Shown: positions 32,591 through 44,259 of the stretch, piece by piece
Layout: each line of letters begins with the position of its first letter
Numbering within the stretch: the stretch's first letter is position 1
NCBI GenBank assembly: GCA_018340805.1
Contig: JACMZG010000008.1
Location: forward strand, 75,418,188 to 75,482,187
Direction of reading: 5' to 3'
Source: Microvelia longipes
Lineage: Eukaryota > Arthropoda > Insecta > Hemiptera > Veliidae
Length of the DNA stretch: 64,000 bases
Translations under genes and position numbers: made by a program
Notes under the pieces: generated by a model
Told to the model about the DNA's origin: nothing
The model's input: the letters and a program-made list of their open reading frames with translations, nothing else
The model's database searches: none

Positions 32591-33175
32591 ATAGATGAGC
32601 TATTAAATTTATTGGGTGGAATAAACATACAAGAAAATAATCAAGTTTCTACAGAAAATTCAAATCAGTTAGATATTAGAAATAATCAAAACCTATTTAA
32701 CCCCGTAGAAGCTTTAAATCAAGTAGACATGTCTGTAACTTCTTTAGACCTTTTAAATTCATTTTAGAGACTATTCCCCCCTACGATGGAAATCCAAATA
32801 CTTTACCCATTTTCCTTAGTAGTGCCTAATCCTTAGTAACCGGCATAACAAATGCAGCCTTAAAACCCATTGTCGTTAAAGCTGTTATAGCCAAACTAAC
32901 AGGCCGAGCATTAATGCTCATTGGGTCAAGAACAGACCTAACCACGTAGGAAGAGTATAAAAATGTTCTCACACAAAGTTTTGGTGACCAACGAGATTTA
33001 AATTGTCTCGTACAAGACCTCTTAACCCTGAGACCCGCGAAAAACCAATTCCCATATTCTTTTGGCACTTCATGCCAGGACTTAAGGTGCCTAATTACTA
33101 CAAAATTGAACCTTGACTCCTCAATGAGCGAGTTGGAAAAATCCGTACACATAAAAAGTTACGACATATCTGGCT
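32590..33175 (+). pseudogene. Errantivirus Gag relic
   Basis: Pieces in shifting frames include DGNPNTLPIFLSSA (about 32785), KLTGRALMLIGSRTDL (about 32890-32940), LVQDLLTLRPAKNQF and LNLDSSMSELEKSVH. They match the order of errantivirus Gag. At least four stops or shifts are present. Confidence 0.6.
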
Positions 33176-33286
33176 TTAAAGACGTTTATAAGAGGATTGC
33201 CCAATTCTTTTCAATCAATTATCAGACTTCGAAACCCAGAAAACTTAGAGCCATGAGTCTAGTCATAGAAGAAGAAAATTTCCCAC

Positions 33287-33955
33287 ATGGAAATAATCAA
33301 GCAATCACCCTTTATCCTTCCAAGCAGAAGGATAAAGGGTGTCAACAAAGCTGTTGACTTTAAATACCCGATCCCGAACATAAATGACATATTACAGGTT
33401 ACATATTTCACCACCCTTGACCTTGCTAATGGATTTATGCAAGTACAAGTCAACCCTAACGACATTTCAACAACCGCGTTTTCTACCGAGAGTCAACATT
33501 TTGAGTTCCTAAGAATGCCATTTGGTCTCAAAAATGCCCCCTCCACATTCCAAAAGGTCGTAAATAATGTGCTAGCAGGCTTAATCAATAAAATATGCAT
33601 GGTGTACATAGATGACGTTATCATATTCTCAACAAATTTGGAAGAACACATAAAAAACATAGGACTCGTGTTCGAACGTTTTAGGAAATTCAATTTAAAG
33701 CTCAAATTAGATAAATCAGAATTCCTAAAAACAAAAGTCAAATTTTTAGGTCATATAGTTACACCAGACAGAGTTAGAGTCGACCTGGAAAAGATTAAAG
33801 CAATAAAAGAATTTCCGATCCCTAAAACTCCAAAAGAAATAAAAAGCTTTTTTAGGATTGCTGGGATACTACACAAAATGTATTCCTAACTTTAGTAAAA
33901 TAACCAAACCCATGACACAATGTCTTAAAAACATAATAAAATAGATTTAACTGTC
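33287..33955 (+). pseudogene. Errantivirus reverse transcriptase, N-terminally deleted
   Basis: A 200-codon open frame starts after the fingers region is already lost, then AVDFKYPIPNINDIL, YFTTLDLANGFMQVQV, FEFLRMPFGLKNAPSTFQ, the catalytic MVYIDDVIIFS (about 33600) and FLGHIVTPDRV. It ends at TAA 33887. A 15-bp palindrome (33306-33341, spacer 6 nt) sits right at its N-terminal junction. Confidence 0.75.
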
Positions 33956-34640
33956 GCTAACTATACAAGCTGTTTCGAATTATGCTTAATGACCCAATAT
34001 TGCAATACCCTGACTTTGATAAAGAATTTATTATATCCACAGACGCGAGTGACTTTGCCATCGTTGCCGTATTATCTCAAGGTAACATTCCAAATGATAA
34101 ACCTATTGCTTACGCATCTAGAACTCTGAATGAATCAGAATGCAAATACAGCACGATTGAAAAGGAATGTCTAAGCATTGTATATGTCTGTAAAACCTTC
34201 AGACATTATCTGTACGGGAGAAAATTTAAAATCTATACAGATCATAGGCCTTTGGTTTGGCTTTTTAATCTAAAAGAACCGAATTCAAAACTCGTTTGAT
34301 GGAGATTAAAATTAGAAGAATACGATTACGAAATAATATAAAAGAAGGGTAAAAGCAACACTAACCCCGATTCGGTATTGAGAATAAAAATTTATGTAAT
34401 TGGCCAACAATCTATAGCGAAAACTACTGACAGTACCACCAACAATCCCGGAGACTCTAATTTTAATGTGACCGAATATTTGAGAAACCTATGCGAGACT
34501 TTCGAAGAAGACAAACCCAGAGAGAATATTGAAATCGAGACCTTAGAGAACCAAGTAATTGACAACCCATCTGAACCATCCGAATCAGAACTCAGAAAGT
34601 AGTTGTAAAAAAGTAGTTGTAGTTCTCTACAAACTCAACA
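33956..34640 (+). pseudogene. Errantivirus RNase H and connector
   Basis: [19 protein letters not shown] (about 34030), [18 protein letters not shown], and [12 protein letters not shown] (about 34235) give the RNase H signature, with a TGA at 34297. A connector (34378-34602) leads to the integrase. Confidence 0.7.
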
Positions 34641-34659
34641 CTCAAATAGAATTGAAAAT

Positions 34660-36085
34660 GTCAGTCCAGGTATACCGATTCTAGACGAAATAATTAATAA
34701 CAAAGCAAATCAAATAATTGTGTCGCCTAACGTGCATCATAAACTTGACGTGAAACTAAAACAACAAGACGACAAACAAATTTTCCTTATCAAAATTCCA
34801 ATAGAAAACAATGAAGAAATAATACTTAAATTCCTAAAAACATATACTTGTCCAACTCCTACCTATCACCTATACTTTATACAGGATCTATTGTATGAAT
34901 CCTTTTGTAAAGTTTATCTAAAATATTTCTCGGGAAACAAACTAAAACTAATTAAATGCACTAAACGTGTTAGTACTATAATTGACAAAGACGAACAAAT
35001 TAATTCACGACTATCACGTGTCGAAAACCAATCACAGAGGGATTACCGAGACCATAAAACCAATCCAAAGACTTTACTATTGGAAAGGTATGAAAAAATT
35101 CGTAACCGACATAATAAATATTTGCGAAGAATGCCAACGAAGCAAATATTCAAGAAAAAAACCGTTTACTCCTTTACTCCTCACCGAAATAGCATCAAGG
35201 CCATTTGAAATTTTACACATTGATGTTTTCACCTTTGATGGCAATCATTATTTAACGCTTATTGATGCCTTTACTAAATTCGCACAAGCCATACCGATAA
35301 CTGGAAAAACCGCAATACATATAAGCGATGCACTAATAAAATACTTTGCCTCCTTCGGTGTGCCCAAAAAGATAACCTTAGATCAAGGCTCTGAATTTAA
35401 CAACGAGGTTGTCAAAGATATGCTGAAATTGCATCATATCATAGTACATTTTACAACCATAAACCACCAATAAAGTAACGGTGTTGTCGAAAGATTACAT
35501 AGCTCTTTAATAGAACACCTGAGGATATTACAATAAAACCCTGCTTGTAAAGGTAATAAATTTAATCTTATTTATTATGTTATTATAGCATATAATAGCA
35601 GTATAAGTATTGTAACAGATTACACGCCTTTCGAATTCGTTTTCGGTCATTCACAATCAAGGAACCCTAATGACATTTTTATACCCAAACAATTCTTTGC
35701 AAACTACGTAGAGAATCACAAAACACGGTTAGAAAGTGTTTACGATGAAGTAAATAATAAAATAATACACAAAAAGGAAAATGTATTAGATAAACAAAAT
35801 TTGTCAGATAATAAAGATGATACGTTTCACTTAGGACAAACAGAGTACAGGCAAAACCGTAACACGGTTTTTTTCCTACGGCTCGAAACAAAAAGAACGA
35901 TAGGTTCATAGGCCCCTATGAAATCATAGCATTATTAGAACGCAACAGAGCAAAAATAAAAAAATAAAATACGGGGAAAACTATTATTGCTCATCTAAAA
36001 GAGTCAAAACGACCTCCTGTTTCAGAACCCTCGGAACAACCTTCCACATCAGGGTCGAAGGTATATTTGGAAGAATCGACTTGAC
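34660..36085 (+). pseudogene. Errantivirus integrase
   Basis: The HHCC part is near 34990-35140 (DYHVSKTNHRG, ICEECQRSKYS). Core motifs LHIDVFTFDG (about 35215), TLDQGSEFNN (about 35380) and, after a TAA at 35471, VVERLHSSLIEH (about 35485) give the D, D, E residues. The C-terminal part continues with YTPFEFVFGH and decays by 36085. Confidence 0.7.
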
Positions 36086-36126
36086 AGGAAACCCAGGACT
36101 GTTAACTATCAAATGAGGAAGATCAG

Positions 36127-36236
36127 TTAACCAACAGGACCAGTGGACATTAAATGTCCACTGGTCCTGTTGGTTAATTTTTTCTGTCTCATAAGTCCTA
36201 ATAAATTTTATTAGGACTTATGAGACAGAAAAAATT
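36127..36236. repeat. Two abutting perfect palindromes
   Basis: First: 24-bp arms 36127-36150/36154-36177 with a 3-nt spacer. Second: 30-bp arms 36176-36205/36207-36236 with a 1-nt spacer. Both are perfect and overlap by two bases. They lie between the integrase and env relics. Confidence 0.95.
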
Positions 36237-36712
36237 ATTTCTGAATTTTTAGAACTACAACAATTTTATACTGATATTAAATTATCAACTCAGAACAGTA
36301 CATTTTTACAACAAGACAACCCTTTCAAACAAACAGACATTATTTATAATAAAGTAAAAGAAAGATTGTTTCAGATAAACCCCTTAGTTGAACTTACTTA
36401 TAGAAATGATAATAATATCTATAGAAATGATAACAGACAGAAACGAGGCTTGATAAATGCACTAGGATCTGCTGTGTAAGCAATCACGGGTAATTTAGAC
36501 GATAATGATGCCTTGAAGTATGATAAGATATTAAATGACCTTAAAGATAATCAAAATAATATTAAACATACACTCCAAGCACAAATAACTATATATTACA
36601 ATTTAACCACAGAGTTTGAGAAAAACATAAAAACATTATCATATAATCAGAAAATATTACAGTCCGTAGTAAGTGACATATTAAACAACACTAATATCAA
36701 AACTAATTAATA
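36237..36712 (+). pseudogene. Errantivirus Env fragment
   Basis: An open stretch contains a furin-type basic site RQKR (about 36435) followed directly by GLINALGSA, the usual start of the fusion segment in insect errantivirus Env (baculovirus F-like). A TAA follows at 36477. The frame then continues as NLDDNDALKYDKILNDL, a coiled-coil-like part, to TAA 36708. The outer domain before the site is partial, and the membrane anchor is missing. It cannot make a working envelope. Confidence 0.65.
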
Positions 36713-36719
36713 CATAAAA

Positions 36720-37235
36720 AAATTTCAAAAGTTAATTTTAGCAAATTTAAAATTGCACATACGCGCACGCGCAAAATAATAATTTTTTGAAAAAATCATG
36801 TGGGGTATCAAATTGTAGGTATCGATGGGTAGAACACAAATATGCATCGCTTTTTCAAAATGGCGGCTATTACGCCCGCCAAAAATATCGAAAACCACAA
36901 GAATATGGTTGTCCCCCCCCCTCCCTTTTAACCCATAAGGAGAAGCCCTATAAATATGAAAAAATAGTCAATATAAGCCCTTTACGGGCCATAGAAATTC
37001 TTCGGAAAAAAGTTTCAAAAGTTAATTTTAGCAATTTCAAAATTGCACATAGGCACACGCACAAAAAATAAATATTTTTAAAAAAATGTCAAGTGGGGTA
37101 TCAAATTGTAGGTATCGATAGGTAGAACACAAATATGCATCGCTTTTTCAAAATGGCGACCATTACACCCGCCAAAAATATTGAAAACCACCAAAAAATT
37201 GTTGCCCCCCTCCCCCCCCCATAAGGAGAAGCTTA
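36720..37235. repeat. ~295-bp tandem duplication
   Basis: A unit containing GTTAATTTTAGCAA, GGGGTATCAAATTGTAGG and CAAAATGGCG appears at about 36720-37010 and again at 37015-37230. No gene is supported. Confidence 0.75.
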
Positions 37236-38470
37236 GATATCGACAAACAAATATATATAGGCGAGCGAAGCGATCCCTAGAATATTATGTTATGTCTTTT
37301 ACTCTATGCTATAAAATTAGGTACTGATAAACATATACAAAAAGGCGAGCGAAGCGAGCCAATGAATTTCCTGCTTTGTTTTAAATGTTACTCTTAAAGT
37401 AGATATTGACAAACAAGCACATAAAGGCGAGCGAAGCGAGCCCTAGTATTTTATGGTTATTGATATTATACACTCTTAAGAAGGTAATGAATTTTAATGT
37501 ATGTGTTAAATTTTTCTCTAAAATTAGGTATCGACAAACAAACATATTAGGTGAGCGTAGCGAGCCCTAGAATGTTACGTAAAAGTTTGATTCTATAGTT
37601 TAAAATTCGTTAGTACTAAACAAGCACATAAAGGCAAGCGTAGCGAGCCCTAGAATATTATGTTATGTCTTTACTCTATGCTATAATATTAGGTACTGAT
37701 AAACGTATACAAAAAGGCGAGTGAAGCGAGCCCTTGAATTTTATGCTTTGTTTTAAATGCTTCTCTAAAGTAGGTATTGACAAACAAGCACATAAAGGCG
37801 AGCGAAGCGAGCCCTAGTTGTTTATGGTTATTTTTATTATATACTCTTAAGAAGGTAATGATATGCAAACACATAAAAGGGAGCGAAGCGAGCCCTTGAT
37901 CCTTATTTTATGTTTTAAATTTTTCTCTAAAATTAGGTATCAACAAACAAACACATATAGGCGAGTGTAGCGAGCCCTAAAATATTAAATAAAAGTTTGA
38001 ATTTATAGTTTAAATTGGCTAGTAACAAGCAAGTTTATAATGTCGAGCGAAGCGAGCCTCAATGTTTTATGTTTTTTTTATTATATACTTATAAGAAGGT
38101 ACTAATAAGCAAACACATAAAGGCGAGCGAAGCGAGCCCTAGAATTTTATGTTGTATTATAATTATTTTTCCTAAAATCAGTTATTGACAAACAGACACA
38201 TATAGGCGAGCGAAATGAGCCCTAGTATATTTGGTAAAATTATATTTCTACCCTGCAAAATTAGCTAGTAACAAACATACAAATGAAGACGAGTGAAACG
38301 AGGGCTTATATATTTTGTTTTCTTTCCAGTGTATACTCTAAATTAGATACTGATAAGTAAACCCAGAAAGGCGAGCGTAGCGAGGTGTGGAATATTATGT
38401 TATAATTTATTTATTTTTTCTAAAATTAGGTATCAACAAACACTAACATATAGGCGATTGAAGCGAGGCG
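37236..38470. repeat. ~82-bp satellite with GGCGAGCGAAGCGAGCC core
   Basis: About 15 copies of the core GGCGAGCGAAGCGAGCC, most spaced 81-84 bp, with the first at 37260 and the last at about 38455. The segments between cores are AT-rich and alternate between a few variants (TTAGGTATCGACAAACAAAC, GAAGGTA.TGA). The core itself is nearly invertible (GCGAGCGAAGCG/CGCTTCGCTCGC). Confidence 0.85.
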
Positions 38471-39689
38471 TAGAATATTAGTAGTAGTAGTAGTAGTAGT
38501 AGTAAGAGTGGGGAGGTCAAGCCTGGTGAGTAGACCACACCATTGGGTCCTTTTCCCCAACCCCGAAGTCAACCACCTATCACTATACTTCCACTACTTT
38601 CTCCTCGTCGAACCTCCTGCTACGATGGATGAAAGTAAGAATGTCCTGCCATCTTAGAGACTCCATTTCCTCTTCGAGTAGCGTTCCAGTTCCAAATATT
38701 TGAAACCTGAGCCTTCCAAACCCTTCACACGTTGCCAAATAATGATAGGCTGTTTTTTCCTCATTGTCTTCACAAATTGCACATATTGGGCTCTCAGTCA
38801 CCTTTATTAGGGCTAAATGCCTATTAAGCCTGCAGTGCCCAGTGATTACTCCTACCATAAGTCTGAGACTAGACTTACTCAAGTCAAGAAGCCATCTAGA
38901 TTTCCTTCTATCTAATGTTGGAAATATCATCTTTGACTGTCTACATCCGGTGTTGTTTTCCCATGGGATTTTAGTTTCCTTCCAAATCCAATTTTTTACA
39001 AGGGATTTGGCCTGCCTTCTTGTCCAATCTATTGCAGGCTCTGGCCCACAGAAGTCTGTAGATGCCCCTTTTTTAGCTACTTCGTCGGCTTTTTCGTTTC
39101 CAGCTATGCCAGTGTGTCCAGGGACCCATATCACTTTGACCTTTAAGTGTTCAGATAGCTGTTCCAGAGCTTCCCAGCATTCTAATACCAAAGAAGAATT
39201 GATATTGGGAGAAGCTAAAGCTTTTAGAGCAGCTTGGCTATCAGAGAAAATTGCTATAGACTTATATTTTGGGTTTTTGAAGTCTGGCTGCCTAGTCGCT
39301 TCCAAAATGGCAAAGACTTCGGCTTGGAACATTGTAGTTAATTTACCTAGAGAAAAACTTTTGGTAAAGCCTGAGTTTTCTATGTATAGTCCTGCTCCAG
39401 ATAAGCCTGTATCATTTCGTGATCCATCAGTGAATGTCACAAGAGTCTCCACATTAAATTTTACCTCACCCTTTTCCCATTTATCTCTACAAGGGATATC
39501 TATTTGAAACCTCTTGTTTAGCTTGAGTTTAGGTTTGATCAATATCACAGGTATCGTTGTTAAGGGAATTTCACGATGTGCCAAACTCTCGATTGCCATA
39601 TGACCTACATTGAGAGCCCTTCCTTTCCACCATCCACAGTCCCTAACTCTTGAGAAAGAATAAATTGCTTCTCCTGGCATAGAATATTA
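38471..39689 (-). mobile_element. Recent 5'-truncated LINE with RNase H
   Basis: The element is 38481-39679 between identical copies of TAGAATATTA (38471-38480, 39680-39689). Its 3' end carries a microsatellite tail (TAG)n on plus. It has inserted into the satellite. Identical target copies and an unbroken coding frame indicate a young insertion. Confidence 0.85.
38583..39677 (-). CDS. LINE ORF2 C-terminus: RNase H and Cys-His domain
   Basis: The frame is open for about 365 codons. RNase H type I residues are all present: TFTDGSRND (Asp), FQAEVFAILEA (Glu), IFSDSQAALKAL (Asp) and the VIWVPGHTGIAGN...ADEVAKKG block. A C-terminal Cys-His motif follows (CAICEDNEEKTAYHYLATC). The upstream ORF1, endonuclease and RT parts are lost by 5' truncation. 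The apparent start ATG at 39680-39678 borrows its A from the target-site copy, so it is accidental. RNase H after RT points to the I/R1/LOA/Jockey-related groups. Confidence 0.85.
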   Translation of the reverse strand, partial: PGEAIYSFSRVRDCGWWKGRALNVGHMAIESLAHREIPLTTIPVILIKPKLKLNKRFQIDIPCRDKWEKGEVKFNVETLVTFTDGSRNDTGLSGAGLYIENSGFTKSFSLGKLTTMFQAEVFAILEATRQPDFKNPKYKSIAIFSDSQAALKALASPNINSSLVLECWEALEQLSEHLKVKVIWVPGHTGIAGNEKADEVAKKGASTDFCGPEPAIDWTRRQAKSLVKNWIWKETKIPWENNTGCRQSKMIFPTLDRRKSRWLLDLSKSSLRLMVGVITGHCRLNRHLALIKVTESPICAICEDNEEKTAYHYLATCEGFGRLRFQIFGTGTLLEEEMESLRWQDILTFIHRSRRFDEEKVVEV

Positions 39690-39784
39690 AGTATAAGTAT
39701 GATTGTATAGTATTAATACATTATATTTATGAAAATATCTGAGAAGCCCTTATAATGCTTGCAAAGCAAGCACTTTGACAGATT

Positions 39785-40555
39785 TTTTTTATCATGTTTT
39801 TGTACTTTAATATTTACATGATAATTTAATGATTTTGTATTAAATTCTGTGAAATTATTGTTTCTATAGTTTAGTTAAAAAAAGCGAAACAATAGTAAAG
39901 GTAAATACAAAGTAATATATTATTATAGGGAAAGAAATGCAATTTCTGTCAGACCTGGCATGTAGTTCACATTTTGTCCACCAGGGAGTCGGCTCAAATT
40001 TTCCTATGGGCGCGACCTTTTTGTTTTACCCTAGCAATTGTAAATTAACTATTTAGGGTACTCAAAAGTTTTGTTTTTATTGCATTTATTTGCACCTTTT
40101 AGGGTAAAATGTTAATAATTTGTGTAAGAAATACGTTTTCACACATCTAATAGAGGTTTAAGTGGAAATCATTAAACACTAGGTTTGTTTTAATTACATA
40201 AAACGAGTGGCTAATTAAACACTATTTTTGTGTTCACTACTTAACTTAGTACATTTTTGCGGGTGATATTTGTTTTTCCCCTTCAAATATTAATTGTAAT
40301 TAGTGCTTTAACAACTTTAAGCTAAAACTTCTGAATATAATGTAAGGAATTGTAATTTTGAGTTACATTTAAGGCAATACAAAATTTCTGTATGTTCTTC
40401 AAAATCTTAATAAAAATATGTGGTTTACCTTTACTATAGTTTCTCTTTTTCTTTAACTTAATTATTGTAACAATTATTTCACAGATTTTAATAGAAAATC
40501 ATTAAATTATCACGTACACATTAAAGTACAAAAACACGATAAAATGTAAAACTCA
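39785..40555. mobile_element. MITE-like element with ~120-bp inverted ends
   Basis: 39785-39912 and 40427-40555 are inverted copies at roughly 80% identity (shared ATGTTTTTGTACTTTAAT form and TAGTAAAGGTAAA). The centre contains a block (39936-40160) that recurs at 47917-48130. No ORF. 39690-39784 is residual satellite-like DNA. Confidence 0.6.
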
Positions 40556-41017
40556 CCTAACGTTATCAGGGTCGCCAATAAAATTATGTAAAAAAGCGTA
40601 AATTCTTAAAGACTCATGCGCAGTTATTCCAATTTTAGCTATTTTTTGTTTGTGTGCCAGCTATCAGCTGATCACGCATGCCTGAATTTTTTTACACAGG
40701 TTAGTGTAGGAGTTCCCTACTTGATTAATAATAATAATAATAATAATAATATATTTGTTTAAAACAATAATGTTCTTTACAAAGGGGTAGTTGTAAAACA
40801 AATAAAATTAATTTAGTCTCCTTAAATTAAATTATAAAATTAAGTTACAATATTGCAAAATGTAAAAACATATTAATATGTAAATCAAAATATTTGGAAA
40901 AAATATATGTAACCATAGCATCAGTAAAAAAAAATTAAATTATAGGATAATAGAATTAACATAAATAGCTTCTCTTAAAGTAGTCAACATTAGTATTTCA
41001 ACATGTTCAATATTAAA

Positions 41018-44000
41018 TTATATTTCTTCTAAGTAATTATATCTAGTCAACCAAAGTGAATCAATAAATTTAAATATTGGTTTAAATTTTGTATCATTTA
41101 AATTATAAAATAATGATATGAAATCAAAATTAGTTCCTTCTAAGATGTTTACAAAATTAATTCTAACTTCTTCTAGAAAAGGACAAGAGGTAATGAAATG
41201 AATGATATTGTCAGGATATGAGAGGCAGAGGGGCAAGTTACTGAGTATCAAATACCATCAATTTACCTCTGTGGTATAATTTTGTAAGATTTTGGTTACT
41301 TAATCTTAATTGCAAAACAATTTTATGATAAGCTATGGGAAATCTAAATGTAACATAATTTTCACCTTTGAAACTAAATGTTGTAAGGTTTCTGTAAAGA
41401 GGAGAAAAATTGCTATTTAGACACTTGTCTACATCTTTTGACATCAAATGATTCTCATAAGATGCTAAAGCATTAAAATTATTTTTAAATTTTAAACTAT
41501 CGAGATTTAGATCATTTTCTGAGCCTATGTTTTTAAGTAAAGACTTATATTGTGAGATCCAATTCAGGTATGGTATGTTTGATGAAGATCTATCAAGTTT
41601 ATGGAGATTTAAAAGGCAAGCTTTAGGTATCCTAGTGGAAGGCATCTCAGATATTTTCAGCCAAAGGGAACTTATTCTTTTAAAGACATCAACAGCAAGA
41701 GGGCGAAGTCCGAGTTCTATCCTGAGTAAGTGATTAGGTGTATTCCTAGCCAGAGAGTATATAGACTTAAAAAATCCTGATTGTATTTTGTCTAAATCAT
41801 CTAAATAGCGAAGAGACCACACTTCTGACCCATACAGAAGGACTGAAGAGACCATAGATTAAACAAGTTTTTTGTAAGCCAGCTATCTGATTTTGACCTT
41901 GAAAGAATAGATAAAACGTTTTGCGAGGCTATCTTAGTTTTTGATATAAAAAAGTCTACAGCACAAGTGAACCTACAAGATGATGTAAAAGGAACTCCTA
42001 AGTATACATACTTCTTTACATACTCTATTGGTTGAGAATCATAAATTAAAGTGCGTAGTTTGCGTAACTTAGTACTCTTGCTAAATTGTACAACTTTAGT
42101 TTTTGATGAGTTGAGTTTCATCCCGTTGATTTGGCAGTACTCAAATAGAGTGTTAAGCATGTCCTGAGCCTCAACCCAGGAACGTGCAATTAATACTAAG
42201 TCATCGCAGTAAAGTAGAAGTATTACTTTTATTAGGTCAGATAATTTGATTCCTTGGAATCCTTTTTTCTTGAAGAAATCGACAATATCAGCAAGGAAAA
42301 GGATAAAAAGAAGCGAAGAAAGTGGTTCACCCTGTAAAACTCCTTGTGTTAGATCAACAGGATCAGATCTGTTGCCATCTATGTCTACAGAAATGTTTGC
42401 TTCCTCATAAAGGGCTATTAGAAGTTGAATGATTTTAGTACTTAGACCTAGCTCATATAATTTTTTCCAAAGTAGAGAGTGGATAATAGAGTCGAACGCC
42501 CTGTGGAAATCAACAAAAATCACCAATAGAAAAGGAGAACCCTTTATTAATTCAGCACTAATTATTGAGAACAACGAGAACAGATGGTCAGCGCATCCAC
42601 GGCCTTCGCGAAATCCAGCTTGTTCTTCCGGGATTATATGTTTTTCTTCAGCCCATAAAGTAATTCTATTTAAAATGATAGATGCAAAGATTTTCTCGAT
42701 TGTGTTAACTAATGCTATACCTCGATAGTTTAGAAAATTTTGTTTATCTCCCTTTTTATAGAGAAGTTTAAGCGTTATTTCTGACCACGATATCGGAATT
42801 TCAGCAGAGTTGAAAATTTTGTTAAAAAGTAATAATAGATGATTAATCCATTCATCTGGAAGGTTTTGGAAGAATTCATAAGCTAAACCGTCCGGGCCGG
42901 GAGCCTTGTTATGCTTTAGTTGTGATAAAACAGTTTTTAGTTCTTGCAGAGTAATATCTGCGTCGAATTTAGGGTCACTTATTATATTGTCGAAGGTAAT
43001 TTCAGTATTAGTCTTTTCAGGGTATGAAGATTTTAAGAAGGTTTACCACTCTTGAACAGTCATAGGATTTTGATTTGTAATTCTAGTAGAGAACGATTTG
43101 ACAGCAAGCCAGAACGACTTAGAGTCTTTAGTGTTACTCAGCTGATCAAGCAGATCCTGTTCTTACATTTTCTGAGGTGTTTTCGCATTTCTCTTTTTAA
43201 ATTTTTACATTCGACGGAATGGTCAATTAATCTTTTTTTCAGATGTAAATGTTTAGGAAGCTTAATTAATTTTGTAAGGTTTGATACCTCTGCGCTTGAT
43301 TTAATTGATTGTATAATGGTATCGTTTAAGATGTTGCTAGTCATGGAGTTATCTAAAGGCAAAGGATTTAGATTTAAGTTAGTTTGATAAGAGTCAGTAT
43401 GATCTTCGTTCCACCTAAATAAAGTTTTACTTTTAACAACAGCATGTCCCTGCTCTGGTATCATAGAGTTGAAAGAGTGAGTTAGAGTTAAAATTAGAGG
43501 GAGATGATCTGATACATCAATATTAGTGCACACGTAAAACTCCGAAATCTCCTCAATAATAGACAGCGATAGCCAAACGTAGTCAAGTATTGAAACGGCA
43601 ATACGCGATATGTATGTATAATCGGCTGGTGAGTCTTGAGGTGATCTACCGTTGGCCACTATGAATCCATGTTCTTCAAGATTATTTGTTAAGATATTTC
43701 CGCGTTGATCTGTAATATTAGATGAAGTTAATCTTTCACCAGAGAATATGGTATTTTGAGTGATTTCATCATCTAACTGATTCAGATTGCCTATTTTGCA
43801 GTTAAGATCACCACCAATAATGAATTTAGTTTTATCAGAATTATTAGGGATACTTTTCAAGATGTTTATTAGGTTGTCTAAATCTAATTGTATATTTTTG
43901 TTTTGATGCAGATACAATGACGAAATCACGTATAAAGAATCTTCAGCAGAGAACGAGAATACAATCCATGATGGCGATATATTTATAATATTTGTTGTGA

Positions 44001-44259
44001 TGTTTTTCTTTATTAAAACTAATAAGCCGCCACTAGCTCTACCTCTCTTTCCGGTTTTTATAGCCTCTGAGGAAAATGCACAAGTGTGTGTTGATTTCAA
44101 ACAATTAGGTGGACTTTTTAGAGGAGTAGTAAGCCAGGTTTCAGAAAGACAAATTATGTTATAAGAGACAAGTTCTTCAAGTTGTTGTTTTGATAAGTAT
44201 TTTAATGTTTTGATTCCGTAAATATTCCAAAAGCATATTTTTGTCCTAACAGGATTGAG
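41018..44259 (-). pseudogene. LINE ORF2: APE endonuclease, RT, Cys-His domain
   Basis: The frame directly after the ORF1 stop reads CFWNIYGIKTL and CLSETWL, the start of an APE-type endonuclease, then GRASGGLLVLI, FIIGGDLNCKIG and VSDHLPLIL. A frameshift at about 43160 leads to the RT frame, with a TAA near 43045, then KHNKAPGPDGL, EEQAGFREGRGC, FVDFHRAFDSI, QGEPLSSLLF and the catalytic LLYCDDLVLI (about 42200). Shifts near 41855 and 41245 separate the thumb and the C-terminal LPLCLSYPDNIIHFITSCP motif. It would nick target DNA and reverse-transcribe; this copy has about four lesions. Confidence 0.85.

Larger units (their letters stand above)
31640..36712 (+). mobile_element. Errantivirus-like Gypsy relic with env
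   Basis: Order on plus: presumed 5' LTR end, primer site 31886-31903, gag relic, RT, RNase H, integrase, env. The protease and first part of RT are missing between gag and RT, and no 3' LTR follows env, because tandem-repeat DNA begins at 36720. Primer-site type, gene order and env indicate the 17.6/297/gypsy group of insect endogenous retroviruses. Many stops mean it is not functional. The left edge of the LTR is not defined. Confidence 0.7.

Noticed and set aside
37236..38470. Regularly spaced 17-bp repeats that superficially resemble a CRISPR array
   Set aside because: The genome is clearly eukaryotic, the 'spacers' are themselves related variants, and the core varies. It is a satellite.
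38764..39507. 247-codon plus-strand frame
   Set aside because: It is antisense to the LINE RNase H frame, which has all catalytic residues.
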